From: Aquila chrysaetos chrysaetos
Lineage: Eukaryota; Chordata; Aves; Accipitriformes; Accipitridae
NCBI RefSeq assembly: GCF_900496995.4
Contig: NC_044018.1
Coordinates: 7,712,501-7,776,500, forward strand
DNA: 64,000 bases
Reading direction: 5' to 3'
Shown piece by piece: positions 23,334-37,074 of the stretch. Each line of letters starts with the position of its first letter. Position 1 is the first letter of the stretch. Position numbers and translations under genes: made by a program. The notes below the pieces were generated by a model. That model worked only from the letters and a program-made list of their open reading frames with translations, was not told the DNA's origin and made no database searches.

Positions 23334-26300
23334 CCAGGTACACACCAAAATAGGACATTTCCAGATAATCATTAAATATTTTTTTGAGTCTCGGTCTCCT
23401 TTACAATGGCAATGGACACTATAAATACCCCAAAATAGACAGAAAGATAAATAAGGAATCCAGGATTACTTTTACAAGTAGAGTAAAATGAACATATCTT
23501 CATCGTAGAACTGTCAGATGCTATCAACATCTGGGTACATCTGCATGGGTTTGTAAATGGGAAATGATAGTGCAGAATGACAATCTCTAGCTGCACCTGA
23601 TCAAGATGGCATTTTAAACTGTGACAGCTAAAAACACAGTAAAATTGATGGGAAAGACAACCTTTAAAAAGGCATGTGCAGAAGCATTAAGCACCTGTTT
23701 GCTTTATTGACAGGGCAGGCTTTGTTTAAGAAGAATAGCAAGCATATTTAATCTTCATGTCAAAAGACACAGTGGCATTAAAGGGTAGAGAGTTACCTCA
23801 GGGACAAAACTACAGTCTTTAATCATCCCGATCTTCATTGTTTTGGACACTGGAGCTTGATTCAATAACTTCACCCTCGCGTTCTTACTCCCCACTACCA
23901 GTGCGGTGACTTCGAAAGATCTGGGACTCTAGCCCTTGTTTTAAAGGTGGCAATTACACAAAACTGGCAACATCAACAGATTCTGGTTCCAGGTCAAGTA
24001 ACACCAGAGAATAAGAAGGAGATATTAATTATAGAGAGTGGATAATTGCTTCCTTACCAGCTAATCCTCCCATTTATCCACCCAAAAGGTCAGATCCAGA
24101 AACCCAACACCCTTTCAAAGTACAGTGAATAATCTGTCCTTGTGGCCCTACGCCAGAACTCTTGGCTATGCACTAATCTGGACTACTTAGGGGCAAAGAG
24201 CCTGCGTCAGCCTTTTAAAGAAAATGTAAACATTCATCTTTCTTGCTGGCCACTTGAAATAGGCACCTTAAACCTATCAGAAACAGGCACAAATGCAATT
24301 CATCACAGCCAATTTCTGTTGTTTAGCCAAGACAAGCAATACTTTGGTGTCTCATAATGCAAAGACAAGGCAAAACACGAGAGCTGTGAGTCTGTCTTCA
24401 CATAAACTGGTGTGCAACATGACTATGTCTAAGTAAAGATCTGCTGGGTTAGGCACTAAGGTGCTCTTCTCCTTCCCCATGGGGAAAGAACGTAGCTTTT
24501 ATCAGACCTGCCAATACCGAGCACACAACCAGCACTGCCAACGCATACCACCTCTGAGCAGACAGGCTCCCGCTCTCCCAGTCGAAGCCATTTGAGGTCA
24601 GACAGCCAAGTGAATAGTCTGGCAGCAGATCAGTGGCCTCTGACTAATCAGACCAAACAAAACAGTAAAGTTAACATTATTTTCCTATAATGAATCCTAT
24701 TGATCAACCACCTTAGACATATGACATGTGCAGAAAGTCACGGTGAGGTCTTTCAAGTAAAATATTCCTAGTCTTTCATTACTCTTTGAAGAGCTCCCAG
24801 CACCCATCAAGCGAGCAGACGCTTGCCCCACTATCTCTAGCTCTCACCTCCAAACCATCTGCTCTGTTTTATTTTGGTCAGACTATTCTTACACCCCCAT
24901 ACATCGGCCTTTTCACATGGCAAGCAGAGTGACAGCAAGGCAAGTGGTGGGGGAAAAGCCATGTGCCAGGCAACAGCTGGAAATCTGCTCTCTGCTAAAG
25001 CCCCTTCCACAACTCCTGTACGCGTTTTCCCCATCCCGACTGCAGAACAAGACCACGCTTCTGAATGAATATAAAATTAAACCCATCAAACTCTGTTTTA
25101 ACAACTTTGAACCAGCAGAGGAAGTTCTTGCATTACAGTGCTGCAGCATTTTTGATTGCAAAAGCCCTAAAGCTAGATTTCCTTTTTGGTAAGATTAGAC
25201 TCCCACAGTGAAGTTTTGTTCCATTAGTTATTCCAAAGGAAAACCATCCAGTGACTTTAAGTGACATGGGCTCAGACCCAGATTCAATACAAGATTTAGC
25301 TCGAGTCCTGCTTAAAATCCTTACTTCTCACCAAAAACCAACCAAGAAGCCAGGAATCTGAGCAGCAGAAAAGATCCTACTTAGTTAAGATCCTACATAA
25401 GTCATGGTGTTTCAAAGACCATTTGAAGGGACTGACTTCTGGAGCTGCATCTCCCTCCCTGTTGCCCACTAAGGGAACTGTAACAACACTGAAGGTGAAA
25501 GGAGCTAAATTCTAGTCTCCCAAGTAAGGAAAGCAAGCTTTTCACACAAGCAACCACCTCAGACCAGGGCAGAGCAAGGCATTTTGCTTTATTTCCTGTA
25601 ATATCTAGACAACTCAAATAAGCCTCAATAGCTTCTTTTACAAAACTAGAGAAACAAAATAATGGTTCTCGTGCAAAAGAACTGAATAAATGCATCAGGC
25701 AGATGATGGGATTCTCTCCATGAGATTTAAAAATGAGGTAATAACTTTTATTTAACGTGTCATCAACCAGTCTCATTTGTTTTCTTTCTTAATAGCACTT
25801 TTTGCTCCCCACACAGAGCCAAATCTTACTTTGTTACAGGACAACAGAAACTTTTTGCTTTTGATACTTAGTATCAGCAATTTGTTTGGCACACATAGGG
25901 AGTATTTTAAGGTCATATTTCCCAGTCATTGCTCTGCTTACTGATCAGAAAATGACTCTGGAGAGCTGGGAAAAGCCAGTGCCTCAGCAGCAGCCAGCAG
26001 AGATACAGCCTGTACTTCCCTCTTCAGTTACGTCTATGCTGCCTTAGAAAGAAGGAGCACGAGAGAGACCTTCACAGCCTCAGATTTGGGCAGAATTTGA
26101 TCTTCCCTTCAACACATGAAAGACCATATAATCAAACTCTGTAAAATCAAATCAAAGTCAGTTTTGAGCTACAAACCTGTGGCAAAGGCTCCATTATCTG
26201 AAGAGTGCCAACTTTGTGTTTGAACTACACATCTGGTTTTTTTCCCCCTGGTTTGGGGCTTTTTAAAATTCCTTTTCCCCCACCCTGCTTGTGAGTCAGT

Positions 26301-28879
26301 CTCTGCCTGCAACATTCCTCGGTGAAATGCCTTTGTTGCCTTTCCTGTTAGGAAAATGCCTGCCGTACAGCGGGCACCGTCACAGCCTAGTAAGTTGGCA
26401 CTTTGTTATGCTTTTCCACTCCAACAGCTCTCTGCAGCCATCAGCTGTAAAGCAACATACAGAGGCTGCCAATTAATTTACTGGGCCATTAATCAATGTA
26501 TTCTATACCGGTAACTTTCAAACAGATAAAAGCCATGCAGCACCAGAGCAGAGATGCCAGATTGCCCATGCTTGGCTGAGCTGTACTTGGTTCAGCTTCT
26601 CCTCTGTGTAAGGGCAGAAAGGGAGAGAAGAGGTTGGAAAGAGGCTGGGAGGGCTCCGACAGACATATGGCCGGACATTAAAATCAGATGGTTGAAGCTG
26701 TTTTCATGCCTCCTGTCCTTTGATGGAAACATCCAATTCACACAGAAGTTGGCTCCTGAACTGCCAGTTCTTACTTTGGCGAGTTGAAGAAGTGCCCAGT
26801 CTTTGGCTAGGGCAAGTCACGCAGGCCCGTCGTTTCAAACAGCTTTACAATAGGAGCACAAACCAGATGCAGGACAGGGCATGGAAGTCATATCTGACTC
26901 CAAATACCCATGTTTTGCCATGTATCTACATGTGACAGAGGCATTTGTGTTTGTATCATATGGCGGCCGGACAAGTACCCATCACATCACATGGGAGGCA
27001 CGGAGTCCCTCTGAAAGACTGCGACAGGGAGCAGGTCACCATGACGGTTCAGGTGGCCAGAAGCTATTCCCTGTCCACATGTTGGGGGGACTCAGGAAAG
27101 GACACCTGGGAGCAGAGGTCAATTTTTCTGGCGGAGACCTCCACCGTTCAAGACACCCCTAAATGACTGTCCTCCTGACTGCGGGTCCCCAGACACACAG
27201 TATATTTACATCTCATTTCCAGCTGAACCATCGGGGCTGGCAAAACCTTACGCTGGGTCCTTGGGGTACCTGCGGCACAGAGCTGGCAATGAAGTGCAGA
27301 AACGCTCTTCTGCCCAGGGTCTGCACCATGCTCGGTCTGCGAGGGTGCAGGGATATGTGCAGCAGTGCACTGCTTCAGGCATAATTTCAAGCACATGCTG
27401 GCAACAACCACCACCCTCCAACACATCCCATCCGTTCAGTGGGGGAACCAAGGCGCTGAACACCATCATCCCTGGACCACCAATGTAACACTTATGGAGG
27501 CTAACTCCAGTTAATGTTTATGTGGGGTTTTAACCCGCCCACTTGCTCTCAGGCTTTTACTACCAGCCCAATCTGAATTTCCACTGTTCATTGACACAAA
27601 CGTTACCAGAGAGAGGAGAATTGAATGTCTCCAAGCCCATTTACCCTCCACCTCACAAGGTACAGGGGTGGGTCCTGTATAAACAGGTTTTTTTGTTTGA
27701 GGGCTCCTGACAAAGCAGAGCCTGACCTTTCCCCTTCAGGGGAACAGCAGGCTTCAATTAAATGTTGCTGAGGGTTGGGGCTATTTTCCCCTCTCGCGGG
27801 TCAGGGTGATGCTTGAACTCTCCTTGCCTGAGCTCTCCCACCCACCCCATCAATCTCTCCTCTGCCCTGCCTGACAGCCTGGGCCACTGTGATTTATAAC
27901 GGCCTCCCCCACAGCTGCATCTCTTTGGGGACTTTCCCTGCCACTGCTAAGTGCCTCCGCTCGCTGGACTGCCTGGCAGTCAGGTCCCCTTACAGCAGCA
28001 GAACCTAGACCCTTTGCAGGAGGAGGAGGAGGTCACTTGCCAGATTAACGTTTTCCACATTGAATTCTACTTCCAGCACAGCTCTTAGGAAGACATTAGT
28101 TTGGAACTGAGTCGTATGTTGGTTTTGTATGGTGTTGGTTTTGATCCGTGATAATGTAAATAGGACTCAAGATGGGGGCTAAGAAACTAGAGCCCACATT
28201 ACTCTGTGGGGATGGTAAAGGATCCAAGGAGAATGGTCCAGCTATGTTTAACCTGATCTGTATAAAACCTGAGAGTAGCTCATTATCACTGCAGCATCGC
28301 TGCTGTCAGACCCATGTTATGGTACACTTGCTGACAATCCAGCCCATGGAGTTTTCATAATACCAAACACACTAAACCACTACAAAAAAGTTCCTCCTTT
28401 CCCTTCTGCCAGGAGATACAGAGTGCTGACGGGCTGCATCCCAGTTACAAGTACATTTTTCAATAAGGCTTCTTATCATAAATACACTCTTCATTATTTC
28501 ACAGCCAGATGAAGTCTGGCTACTATTCTGGACACTGCTTTAAAGACTAAGAGTTTTTATCCGGCTGTTCCAAGCTTGGGCACTCATCAGTAGAGCTGCC
28601 GCAATGGCCCAGAGCCCAGGACAAGATTTGCCTGCGCTGAGTGCTCACTAAAAGAAAATAGCACCAGGGTGCTGCCAGGTAAGGTTGCGAGAGTGTACAA
28701 TTGGATTTCCTCAGCTCTTGTTTTAGGCAATACAGCCAAGCTTGGCAAAGCCTGCTTATTGTTTGTTTCCTGGAAAAATGTTGGTGTGGGTAGGTGACAG
28801 AGGTAAGGAATGAGTGCTTGTATTGAACATGGAGCAAAGCAGAAAGGAGTAGGACTATATCCAACTTCTTCCCACTTAC

Positions 28880-28978
28880 CTTTGGGGTATCTCTTGGGCC
28901 ACAACCCTGCACAGAGACTCAGGATGGGAAGTGCCTCAGCGTGTGCTGATGCCTTAGTGTGTGCTGGTGTCAAGCACG
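28880..28978 (-). ncRNA. Candidate internal exon of a minus-strand transcript (99 nt)
   Basis: On the minus strand, a pyrimidine-rich acceptor (CATTTCCATCCATTTTTAG) is followed 99 nt later by CCCAAAG|GTAAGTGGG. It lies on the same strand as, and downstream of, the candidates at 46.8 kb and 38.3 kb. No recognisable protein is encoded. Confidence 0.22.
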
Positions 28979-30274
28979 CTAAAAATGGATGGAAATGAAA
29001 GGAACCAGCAGGTCCTCTGTGAAAGCAGTATCTGGTGACAGTATCTCAGGTTGAGCCAAGCCAAAACAGAGGTGTTCCTATCTCACAGGTCACTCTTGCA
29101 AACTGCAATATTTTTTTGGCCTCTATTTTTTAGCCCCCAAACATCTATTTCTTGCCTACTTCAGTGGGGATGAAAGGACTGATCCCAGAAAATGAAGAGT
29201 TGAGCCCAAAGTGTTATGCTGAAGAAGCCTACAATCTCACCCCAAAAACAAATATCAGGATTTCTGACTCTTAAGTCTTACATATTTGTGGATAAGGGGA
29301 CACCATAAACACAACCTTCCCTACAGAACAAAGATATTTAAATTATGAGCCCCTTCCAAAAGAATGAGATGTCAGGATTATTTCTTCTTGCTAAGCCACT
29401 GGTCATACAAGCACAGCAATATACTGCCAGTGCCTCATTAACTTTTGCTGGAGGCCTGTCTCTTAGTGCCCAAAACTGGCCAAAAAAGGCCAAAAAAAAA
29501 AGACAGCAGGCCTCGATGAATCCCACAGGCCTGCACACAACTGAGACATCACAAAAACAGGTTTTTAGCTCAGAGAAATCACATGCCGCCTTTTGCTTCA
29601 GCTTTTGTTCTTCAAAGATACCATTGACTCTCCTTCCTTCCAAATTAGTGGAACCACTACGTCAGGCCATCTGGTGCATCAAAATTTATCTTCAGATTTC
29701 ATTATCCAACCCACTGACCCCAGTGTTTCCTCCCATTGACTAATGAGATTAGCCCATCACCTCCTAATTGCAGCATTTATACCTAGTCTGCTTTACAACA
29801 CCCAAGAAAACAAATCCCCATGTTGTTTCAGAGTGAATGAATGTCATTCTGCTTTTAGAACAAGCACAGCATTTCTAAGAATAGGAGATGACACATACAT
29901 CAAAACAATTAATGAATATCCTTAGGCTGGAAAGTGAAAAACAGAAAACACAAACACACTAATCTCAAACCACTGAGGCCAATCTCCTCGCTCCTTGGGC
30001 TTGTTTAGCCCTATCAGAGCAGTACAAGGAGTGTTACGTAGCATTCCTCATGGTAAGGGAGCAACTACAAGGCTAGCAATCCAGTACATAGACACTACTT
30101 GTAAGGACACTAAGAGAGGGTGGTATTCCAGTTCCATACCTCACCACCCTAATAGGAATTTTCCTGCAAAAAGTGTCCTAAAAAGACAGAAAGGAGTTAC
30201 AGAATCACCTTATATCCTTTGCATATCAGCAAAGTGCCAAGAACTAAAACAGGCACAGGAGATGGGCTAGAAGT

Positions 30275-30570
30275 CAGGTTGTCAGCTTTACTGCTCTCTA
30301 CTTTAGTGATTTTGAGCAGGATCCTTCTAGTCTAAGCTAGCTGTCTGGACCTTCTTTGGGTCATTGGAGAGGAACAAGCAATCATGGGATGCCAGTCATC
30401 TCTAGATGTAGATGTAATGCAAGTCAGATGATGCATCCCCTAGAAGTCCAAAGGAACAGCTTAGGTAAGATGAAGGTGTCTTTGGAAGAGTTAAGGAAAA
30501 TGGAATCCTACTGCTGATGGTACAATCTGTGCCTCAGTTCCTCCACCTGCAAGATAGTGCTATCGATATT
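30275..30570 (+). mobile_element. Ancient CR1-L3/MIR-like fragment, plus orientation, possibly interrupted
   Basis: The left part (GGGCTAGAAGTCAGGTTGTC to about 30330) resembles the segment before the polymorphic core. The right part (CTGTGCCTCAGTTCCTCCAC and CTGCAAGATAGTGC, about 30530-30565) resembles the classic CCTCAGTTTCC tract. The roughly 200 bases between them do not align by eye. This is either one element with an insertion or two remnants. Confidence 0.4.
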
Positions 30571-31872
30571 TATGCTCTACAGCAAAATGCTTCTACAGCC
30601 ACGAATGATCCATGCTACGTAACTGTGAATTACTCTTGATAGATTTATTGAGTGTACTCAAACATGTTAGTTGGAGACCTGGTGGAAATTCAGAACTAGA
30701 GGAAAAAGAGGGTGGAAACATTACAACTTTCAAGTAAAACTAGAAAATTTAGAGTTAAGTCACAAACAAAAAGCACCTGGCCTGTCTTGCCTTGGAGTCA
30801 CACCAAGCCTCCAAGGTGTTTAACCTGCAGCCTTACCTTACTACTACAGGTTTTAAAGTTTCCAGAGCAGTCCTAAAAGCTTCATTAGAAACACCAATAA
30901 TGATTTATCACTGAAGCACTAGCATGAACAAGCCATCAGATTGAGAATAAAATGGCCTTCATCAGAGCATTCAAAATACACCAAGCTTTGCTCATGCCTG
31001 GGCATCAGAAGGGCTGGATCCTCCCCTCACATGGTCAGGCAAGATTAAGATAGACAACAGCCTGGGAGAGTAAATTTCCACCTCTGTCCACCAATTCCCT
31101 GCATGCTCAATCTCTGGTTAAATACACCATTAGATGAACATTTCCCTACCCCTCTGCACCACGTTTTTGTGATAAGTGTGCCTTCCACATGTCTAATGTC
31201 TAAGAAAACTTCTTACCCTCATTGCACATCCCACAGGGGCTGGAGCACAGCTGAGCTGTTATCACATGAGCCAGACACCATTTATATGACAGCTTTTCTA
31301 CAATGCAAATCAGGCTCATTATCACCAGTGGGAAAAGGCCTAAATGAAAAGTTATTGCCCCTTGATAGCCACTGCTTCAAGAGCAGAAAAGGGTGTTGAC
31401 CTCACTCTTGCCCCACCACCACCAGGCCAAGTGTTCAGGGAAAAGCCTCATCTCCCTCCGCATACATCAGTACTGCCATTAAGCCAATGACACACAGCTG
31501 GGATGGAAGCAGCTCTGATCTCCTCCAGAAAACTATGCTAGGAAATGGGCCAGAAAGACCCTGAAACAAGGGATCAAGCATCTAGCCAGCCTCCCTCCCC
31601 ATCCAGCATTTTGTAGCTTGGGCTGCTTTGGCCAGCAGACACAGAAATGCAGCTCTGTACTAATCCCCCAACACTGACAAGGCTCAGAGGGACTTTAAAA
31701 GGCAATTCTGCATCCAACAGGTATGGATACTATAGTAATATCTCACTCATGATACTGACAGCGTCCTGCAGCCCTCACTAACACCACAGCAGAAAAGTAG
31801 TTTTCAAACTGCAGAAGATTTTTGCACAAAGGGACAGGTCTGAGTTTAAAGACAATTCTGAAATCTCTTATG
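30571..31872. other. Non-coding stretch, nothing recognised
   Basis: Short open frames only; no repeat family or splice-bounded exon stood out. Confidence 0.5.
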
Positions 31873-32226
31873 ATCATAGAATCACAGAATGGTTTTGGTT
31901 GGAAGGGACCTTTAAAGATCACCTAGTCCAATCCCCCCAACATCTTTCACTACATCAGGTTGCTCAAAGCCCCATGCAACCTGGCTTTGAACACTTCCAG
32001 GAATGGAGCATCCACAGCTTCTCTGGGCAACATGTTCCAGTGTCTCACTACCCTCATCATAAAAAATTTCTTCCTTCTGTCTAAGTCTAAATCTACCCTC
32101 TTTGAATTCAAAACCATTGCCCCTTGTCCTATCACTACAGGCCTTGGTAAAAAGTCTCTCTCTGTCTTTCTTATAAGTCCCCTTTAAGTATTGAAAGGCT
32201 GCAGTAAGGTCTCGCCTGGAGATCAA
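31873..32226 (-). mobile_element. CR1 LINE 3' end, minus orientation
   Basis: The plus strand shows ATCATAGAATCACAGAATGG and then TTGGTTGGAAGGGACCTTTA, the reverse complement of the canonical CR1 3' terminus. The segment TTCTCTGGGCAACATGTTCC and the remaining 3' region follow, truncated near 32226. It is relatively well preserved. The three open frames overlapping it on both strands are explained by the element. Confidence 0.93.
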
Positions 32227-35200
32227 GGTAGGTCAGGCTGATTTGGTCCTTTGTAAAACAACATGTAAAGTTTGGACCAAGACAATTCTGATACTGGACC
32301 AGGGAGCAGCAGGGGCACAGCTGGACTACAGCCCTAGTGGTGAAAAAAGCAGTAGAAGTGTTTCATTCTTTACCACCTTTGCAAGAAAGTCATGGGGACA
32401 GTGGAGAAGGTATATCAGAGCCTGCCATTGTCAGGCCAAGCTGGCAAAGAAAACACTCCCACCAGCCAAAGCTGCACCTTTACCTTACTCCAGGTGTGCT
32501 GCATGGTATAGGCAGGCAGCCACCATAAGTCTTATAGGCTAGCAACTTGCTGAAGCAGCGTCTTGCCAAAAGCATTTGCTGGCAAACTTCACAGATGTGG
32601 GTAAACCCTCTATATGCTACTTTTGAGCCTACTTCCATGATTTGGGCTGCAGAAGTGCAAACAAAGGCATCCTTTCCAGAGTAACTTCATCTAACTAGTC
32701 AGAGGCAGGATCAAGTAAAAACATTCATTTGAAAGCAGCAGATAGACAGGACTATCTATCTAACCAGCTGCTTGGTTATCTACTTTGGGAGACCTTTCTG
32801 TATCAGAAAGTCTTCAGAGAGGCAGCACTATTAATGGGGCAGTACACATACCCTTCAACTTCCCAGCCCCAAAACTATTTAGAAGTCACTACAATCCAGG
32901 TAACTATGGGATCTGGGCTCCAAAAAAACCAGCAAGGAATCAAGCTACAGTAGAAGATAAACGGAGACACTCAGGAAACATAATCAAAAGGGTCAGGCAG
33001 GGAAACAGAGGCTGAGTCCCATGGCCTCTCGCAGTGAGCTTCAGGGCTGCGTAGGCAGGACACACAGGAGGTCTGTGACAGTCTCTTTAATCACAGGGTC
33101 CCCTCACAATTGAGCCAGGCTTGGTGCTACAGCCTCAGACTCCAGCACACCCAAGGACTGTGGTTCCAATTGGCTTGACGATATTTCATTTCACTGAATG
33201 CGATTTCTTTCCCATGTGCCTCATTCTCCCCTGTGCACATAAAGGATGGAAGCCTTTGAAAAAGCACTGAGAGAAATTCAGGGTGGGCATTAGTTACTAT
33301 TTTTGACAGCACTAAAACAACATATGAAAAGGGTTTCTTTGTTGCTATCATTTTTTTTTTTTTCCCTGAGTTGCAGCTTAGAGGGGGAAAACAGAAGACA
33401 ATGTCCCATCCGATGCCTGCCTGATAGAGCAACAGAGGCTGGCTCTGTCACAGCACTGCAGAAGTTGTGCTTTTGGGGGAGTACTGTTTTTATTTCAGGA
33501 GAAAAAAAGGAAATGAGCAATCCCAGATGGAAAGGGTCTGAATGCTTGCTCAGCCTGGGCCATGAAGAAAAGAGATTGGTATTGTCAAAGGGTGTTTCAT
33601 TGTTCTGCTCTTTCTGAGAAACCTTAAAATATATCCAGAAATGTAACAAGAACAGAAAACAGATCTGTTTCTTCAGCTGCCTGTTTGCAACCTGGCTGGC
33701 AACAGATAGACTATAGCTTAGCAGTGTTAATTACCCTGGTTAACCCTTGCTCTTGCTAATGACATTTATTTAAAAAAACACTTCATATCCATCAGAAGTG
33801 GGCATAAAGAGAAGCCAAGTCTCCCTCATGTGAATAGCCCCGCTGCTTTATATTGAATTACTCACCAAGTCAGGACTCCTCACCACTTAAGCATTAGCCT
33901 CCAGGCTAATCAATAGCAACAAATTACTACAATAACCAGCCAGGCTCATTCTTTCATTGGTGCCACTTTCAAACACTGTCCACAGTCTGCCCTCCCTGCC
34001 AGACTGCTTCAACCATGAACTTCCAGCCAGGAGTCAAGCTCCAGGCAATACTTCCAAGATCAGTCAGAGAAGTAGGACATAGGAGAGATGCATGGGCACA
34101 AGGATTTCCTTAAGGATCAGAAAATGGCTCTTAACCCAGGAAGCGATGGGATTCACCCCTCTTAGCATCCTTAGTGTGGCTCCATCTCATGGAAGCAGCT
34201 GGAATCAGCCAGGGCTGTACCTCTAATCTCCCAGAGCTGAGGGACCTCAGAAAGAGGAAAAAATGCAGATAATACAAATCAGATAGATAGATAGATAAGG
34301 TGGATTCTAAAAGCAGAACACGAGGATGCAAAGGGAAGAAAGCAAACAATAGACAACAGCAGCACGTACAACACCAGCACTGAGCTAGGACGAGCACGGA
34401 CATCCACATGAGCATCTCCAGAAGCAGCACCCCCACAGCTCAGCATTGCTCCTAAGCCACAACTTCTCCCTGAGAGCCTGCTGCAGGCACAGGCATGCCG
34501 CTCTCTTGCTGGCACTGGTGTGCACAGACCCAGCTCAAAGCTCTCGGTCCCAATTGCTTGATAAAGCAGCTTGGACAGTCCACATGCAACCCAGCAAGAG
34601 CCAACAACCGTCACCAAGAAGGACATACAGAACCAACGCCGGTCACTGGTGAAAAGGTTTGTCTGTCTTTTCCGCAAAAAAGAGCTTCCTGTGTCCAGAC
34701 ATCGGAGAGGTTGGTGTGAATAGGTCCAGGTTTTCTGATCTGTAGAAGAGAGTAATGCTGAGAGGCAGAAAAGGATAGTCTTCTGTCTCACAGGTCAAAC
34801 CAGTGAAGAGGGGCCCTTAATCTCCAATACCCTGCAATAGGCATCGTAATCAGTCTTGTACTCCAATGACTTAAATCAAAGGAAACATTTAAAAAACAAT
34901 TTATCATTCATATTGTGATGTCACACTGGCCAATCAACTTCCTTTTCACCCTCCAACAGGCTTTTCTTGAGCAGAAATAATCACCACCAGCTCCAACACA
35001 CAGATGGATAAGCGATGGGAAAATGCAGAGGAGGCTGGAGTGAACAAAAGGCACTTCAGGCCTGCTGGGGTCAGAATGCGTATCTGTACGGTAGGTTGGA
35101 CTCTTCACTAATCCAGCTCTGTTTCTAATGAGATTGGTTCCCATTACAGCAAAAGGAGGTCCATGGCTTAATTTGCTAAGGGGACCATTGTCATGCAGCT

Positions 35201-36514
35201 TAGAGAAGCAAAATAATCTTATCAGTTTGAACTTGAACCCTGCCCTGCAATTATATGGACAATGTTTAAGAAAAGAGAGATAAAGAAAAAGTGATTTTCA
35301 TTTATCCAGCAAGAAAAATGGATTGTCTAACACCAAGCATTCAGCTTTCTGCAGCTGCTGATAGAGCTTTACACTCCAGCCACCAGCTATACCATTGCCA
35401 AAATGCACTAACTACTATCTGTGCATGCTAACTCTGAACCAAAACCAAGCCAAATGGCACCAACCGCATTTACAGTGCAACTTACTGGTATAGCGGAGCC
35501 TCTACTCTTGCAGTATAGCCAAATAGAAAGCCTGGGGCTGTCAGCTGAAGACAAACAAACCCACAGAGCAGGAAGAATCAGAAGATTTTTTCACCCCTTC
35601 TTGCTGAACCTCTGTCTCTGCCTCCCTATTCAATCCATCAGCTCCCCTTGGCTGCTATAGAAGAGAGACCATCCTCTTCTGGGAGTTCTGCATCCCACAC
35701 AACGCAACTAAAACAAAGAACATTTTGGCAAGTAACAGAGAGGCTTCATCTATTCTTTTTTCTATACAATTCATTCCTTGAAAGTTGTTTAGCTGAACAA
35801 AAACCAGTGCTATCCTTTATTGTAAGACTAACAATAAACTAACATGTGAGCACAGCGTGGGTCACAGATGCATGCGCTTCACCATCAGCTGTAGAGCCAC
35901 TTCCTTGCTCAACTCACTTTTATAAAGCTTTAACCTCTTTGAGCTGGAATTCAGCTTGAGCACATAAACCAGGAAGCAAACAGTGTTAACAAACAGAAGC
36001 GGCCCCTGTGCAAAAGATACATGAAGAGACGGATGTGCTTTGGAAAGAGTCAGATTGCCAACCTAAGTTTCCAAGGGGTTACCCACATTAAAAAAATCTA
36101 GAGAGAAACTAAACTGTACAAATCCCCAGGGCTCTAGTTTTTAGTGATATCGCTTGCACCAGAGGATCTTTATTTGTGCCTTTGAATAGGCACTTTTATA
36201 TTTTTTTTTCTCCTACGAAGGGACAGAAACAAACAAAAATTGGAGGGGCAATGTCTTCAAAACTCATTTTTAAAGGTCTCTTGGAATACAGTCCAAGGAC
36301 CAACCCCCAGTTTGTAACCCGATTTTAAATACTCTTATCTCATCCCAAATAAAGTAACCCTCAAAGCATGACTGCTCTAAGACAAAAACCTATGCAAAAC
36401 CAGACCCTTCCTACAACTGCACTTTATGGGTCATATCGGCCAACTGAAAGCTTGCCATCATATCCAGCTCTAGCTCATATTACATACAAAATACAGGTGT
36501 AATGTTGCCCTTTC
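32227..36514. other. Non-coding stretch between a CR1 copy and the solo LTR
   Basis: Includes a T13 tract (33351-33363) and an AGAT repeat. The 170-codon minus frame at 34279-34791 resembles no known protein and reads through the AGAT repeat. Confidence 0.5.
34281..34298. repeat. (AGAT)4 microsatellite
   Basis: Four AGAT units followed by AA; short and pure. Confidence 0.85.
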
Positions 36515-36519
36515 CTTAG
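36515..36519. repeat. Target-site duplication, left copy (CTTAG)
   Basis: Identical to the five bases directly after the LTR at 37075-37079. This marks the exact insertion point of the solo LTR. Confidence 0.8.
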
Positions 36520-37074
36520 TGTAATGAGTCTGACTGTGACGGAGTTAATTTTCTTCATAGCTGCTTGTATAGTGCTGTGCTTTGGATCTGTGACAAAAAC
36601 AGTATTGATAACCTATTAATGTTTTAGCAATTGCTGAACAGTGTTTGCACAGCATCAACGCTTTCTCTGTTTCTCAGGCTGCCCCCCCAGTGAATAGATT
36701 GGGGGGTGCACAAGAGGTTGAGAGGGCACACAACCAGGCAGATGACCCCAACTAACCAAAGAGGTATTCCATGCCATATAACATCACGTTCAGCAATAAA
36801 ACGGAGTGGAGTGGGGTTTAGGTAAGTCAGCCATCTTTTGCTTGGGAACTGGCTGGGCATCGGTCTACCTGTGAAAGGTGGTGAGTGATCGCATCACTTG
36901 TTTTCTTTCTTTTTTCTTCCACTTCTCCTTCACTTATGAAACTATTTTTATCTTGACCCACGAGTTTTGCTTGTACTCTTCCTTTCCTCTTCCCCTGTTC
37001 TACTGGGAGTGGGAAGGGGAGCCGAGCAAGCGGCTATGTGGTGCTTAGCTGCCTACGGGGGTTAACCCACAGCA
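36520..37074 (+). mobile_element. Solo LTR of an avian endogenous retrovirus (ERVL-like), with target-site duplication
   Basis: A 555-bp element starting TG and ending CA, flanked on both sides by CTTAG (36515-36519 and 37075-37079), a 5-bp target duplication typical of ERVL-class insertions. Inside are phrases I recognise from a widespread bird LTR: GAGTTAATTTTCTTCATAG near the 5' end, a block around ACCCCAACTAACCAAAG, a block around TTATCTTGACCCACGAG, and GTGGTGCTTAGCTGCC near the 3' end followed by GGGGTTAACCCAC. No internal retroviral coding sequence adjoins it, so it is a recombined solo LTR. The family name needs a Repbase comparison. Confidence 0.85.

Larger units (their letters stand above)
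17259..30274. other. Long non-coding stretch, no gene seen
   Basis: Contains small tandem repeats, A tracts, one minus-strand exon-like segment (28880-28978) and a moderately GC- and CpG-richer patch at about 26930-27480 with overlapping short open frames on both strands. No recognisable coding exon or transposon. Confidence 0.45.

Noticed and set aside
31912..32226. 104-codon minus-strand open frame with positively charged stretches
   Set aside because: Entirely inside a CR1 3' end; not a host gene.
34279..34791. 170-codon minus-strand open frame
   Set aside because: Its C-terminus reads through an AGAT microsatellite and the composition is Cys- and Leu-rich without a domain; chance frame.
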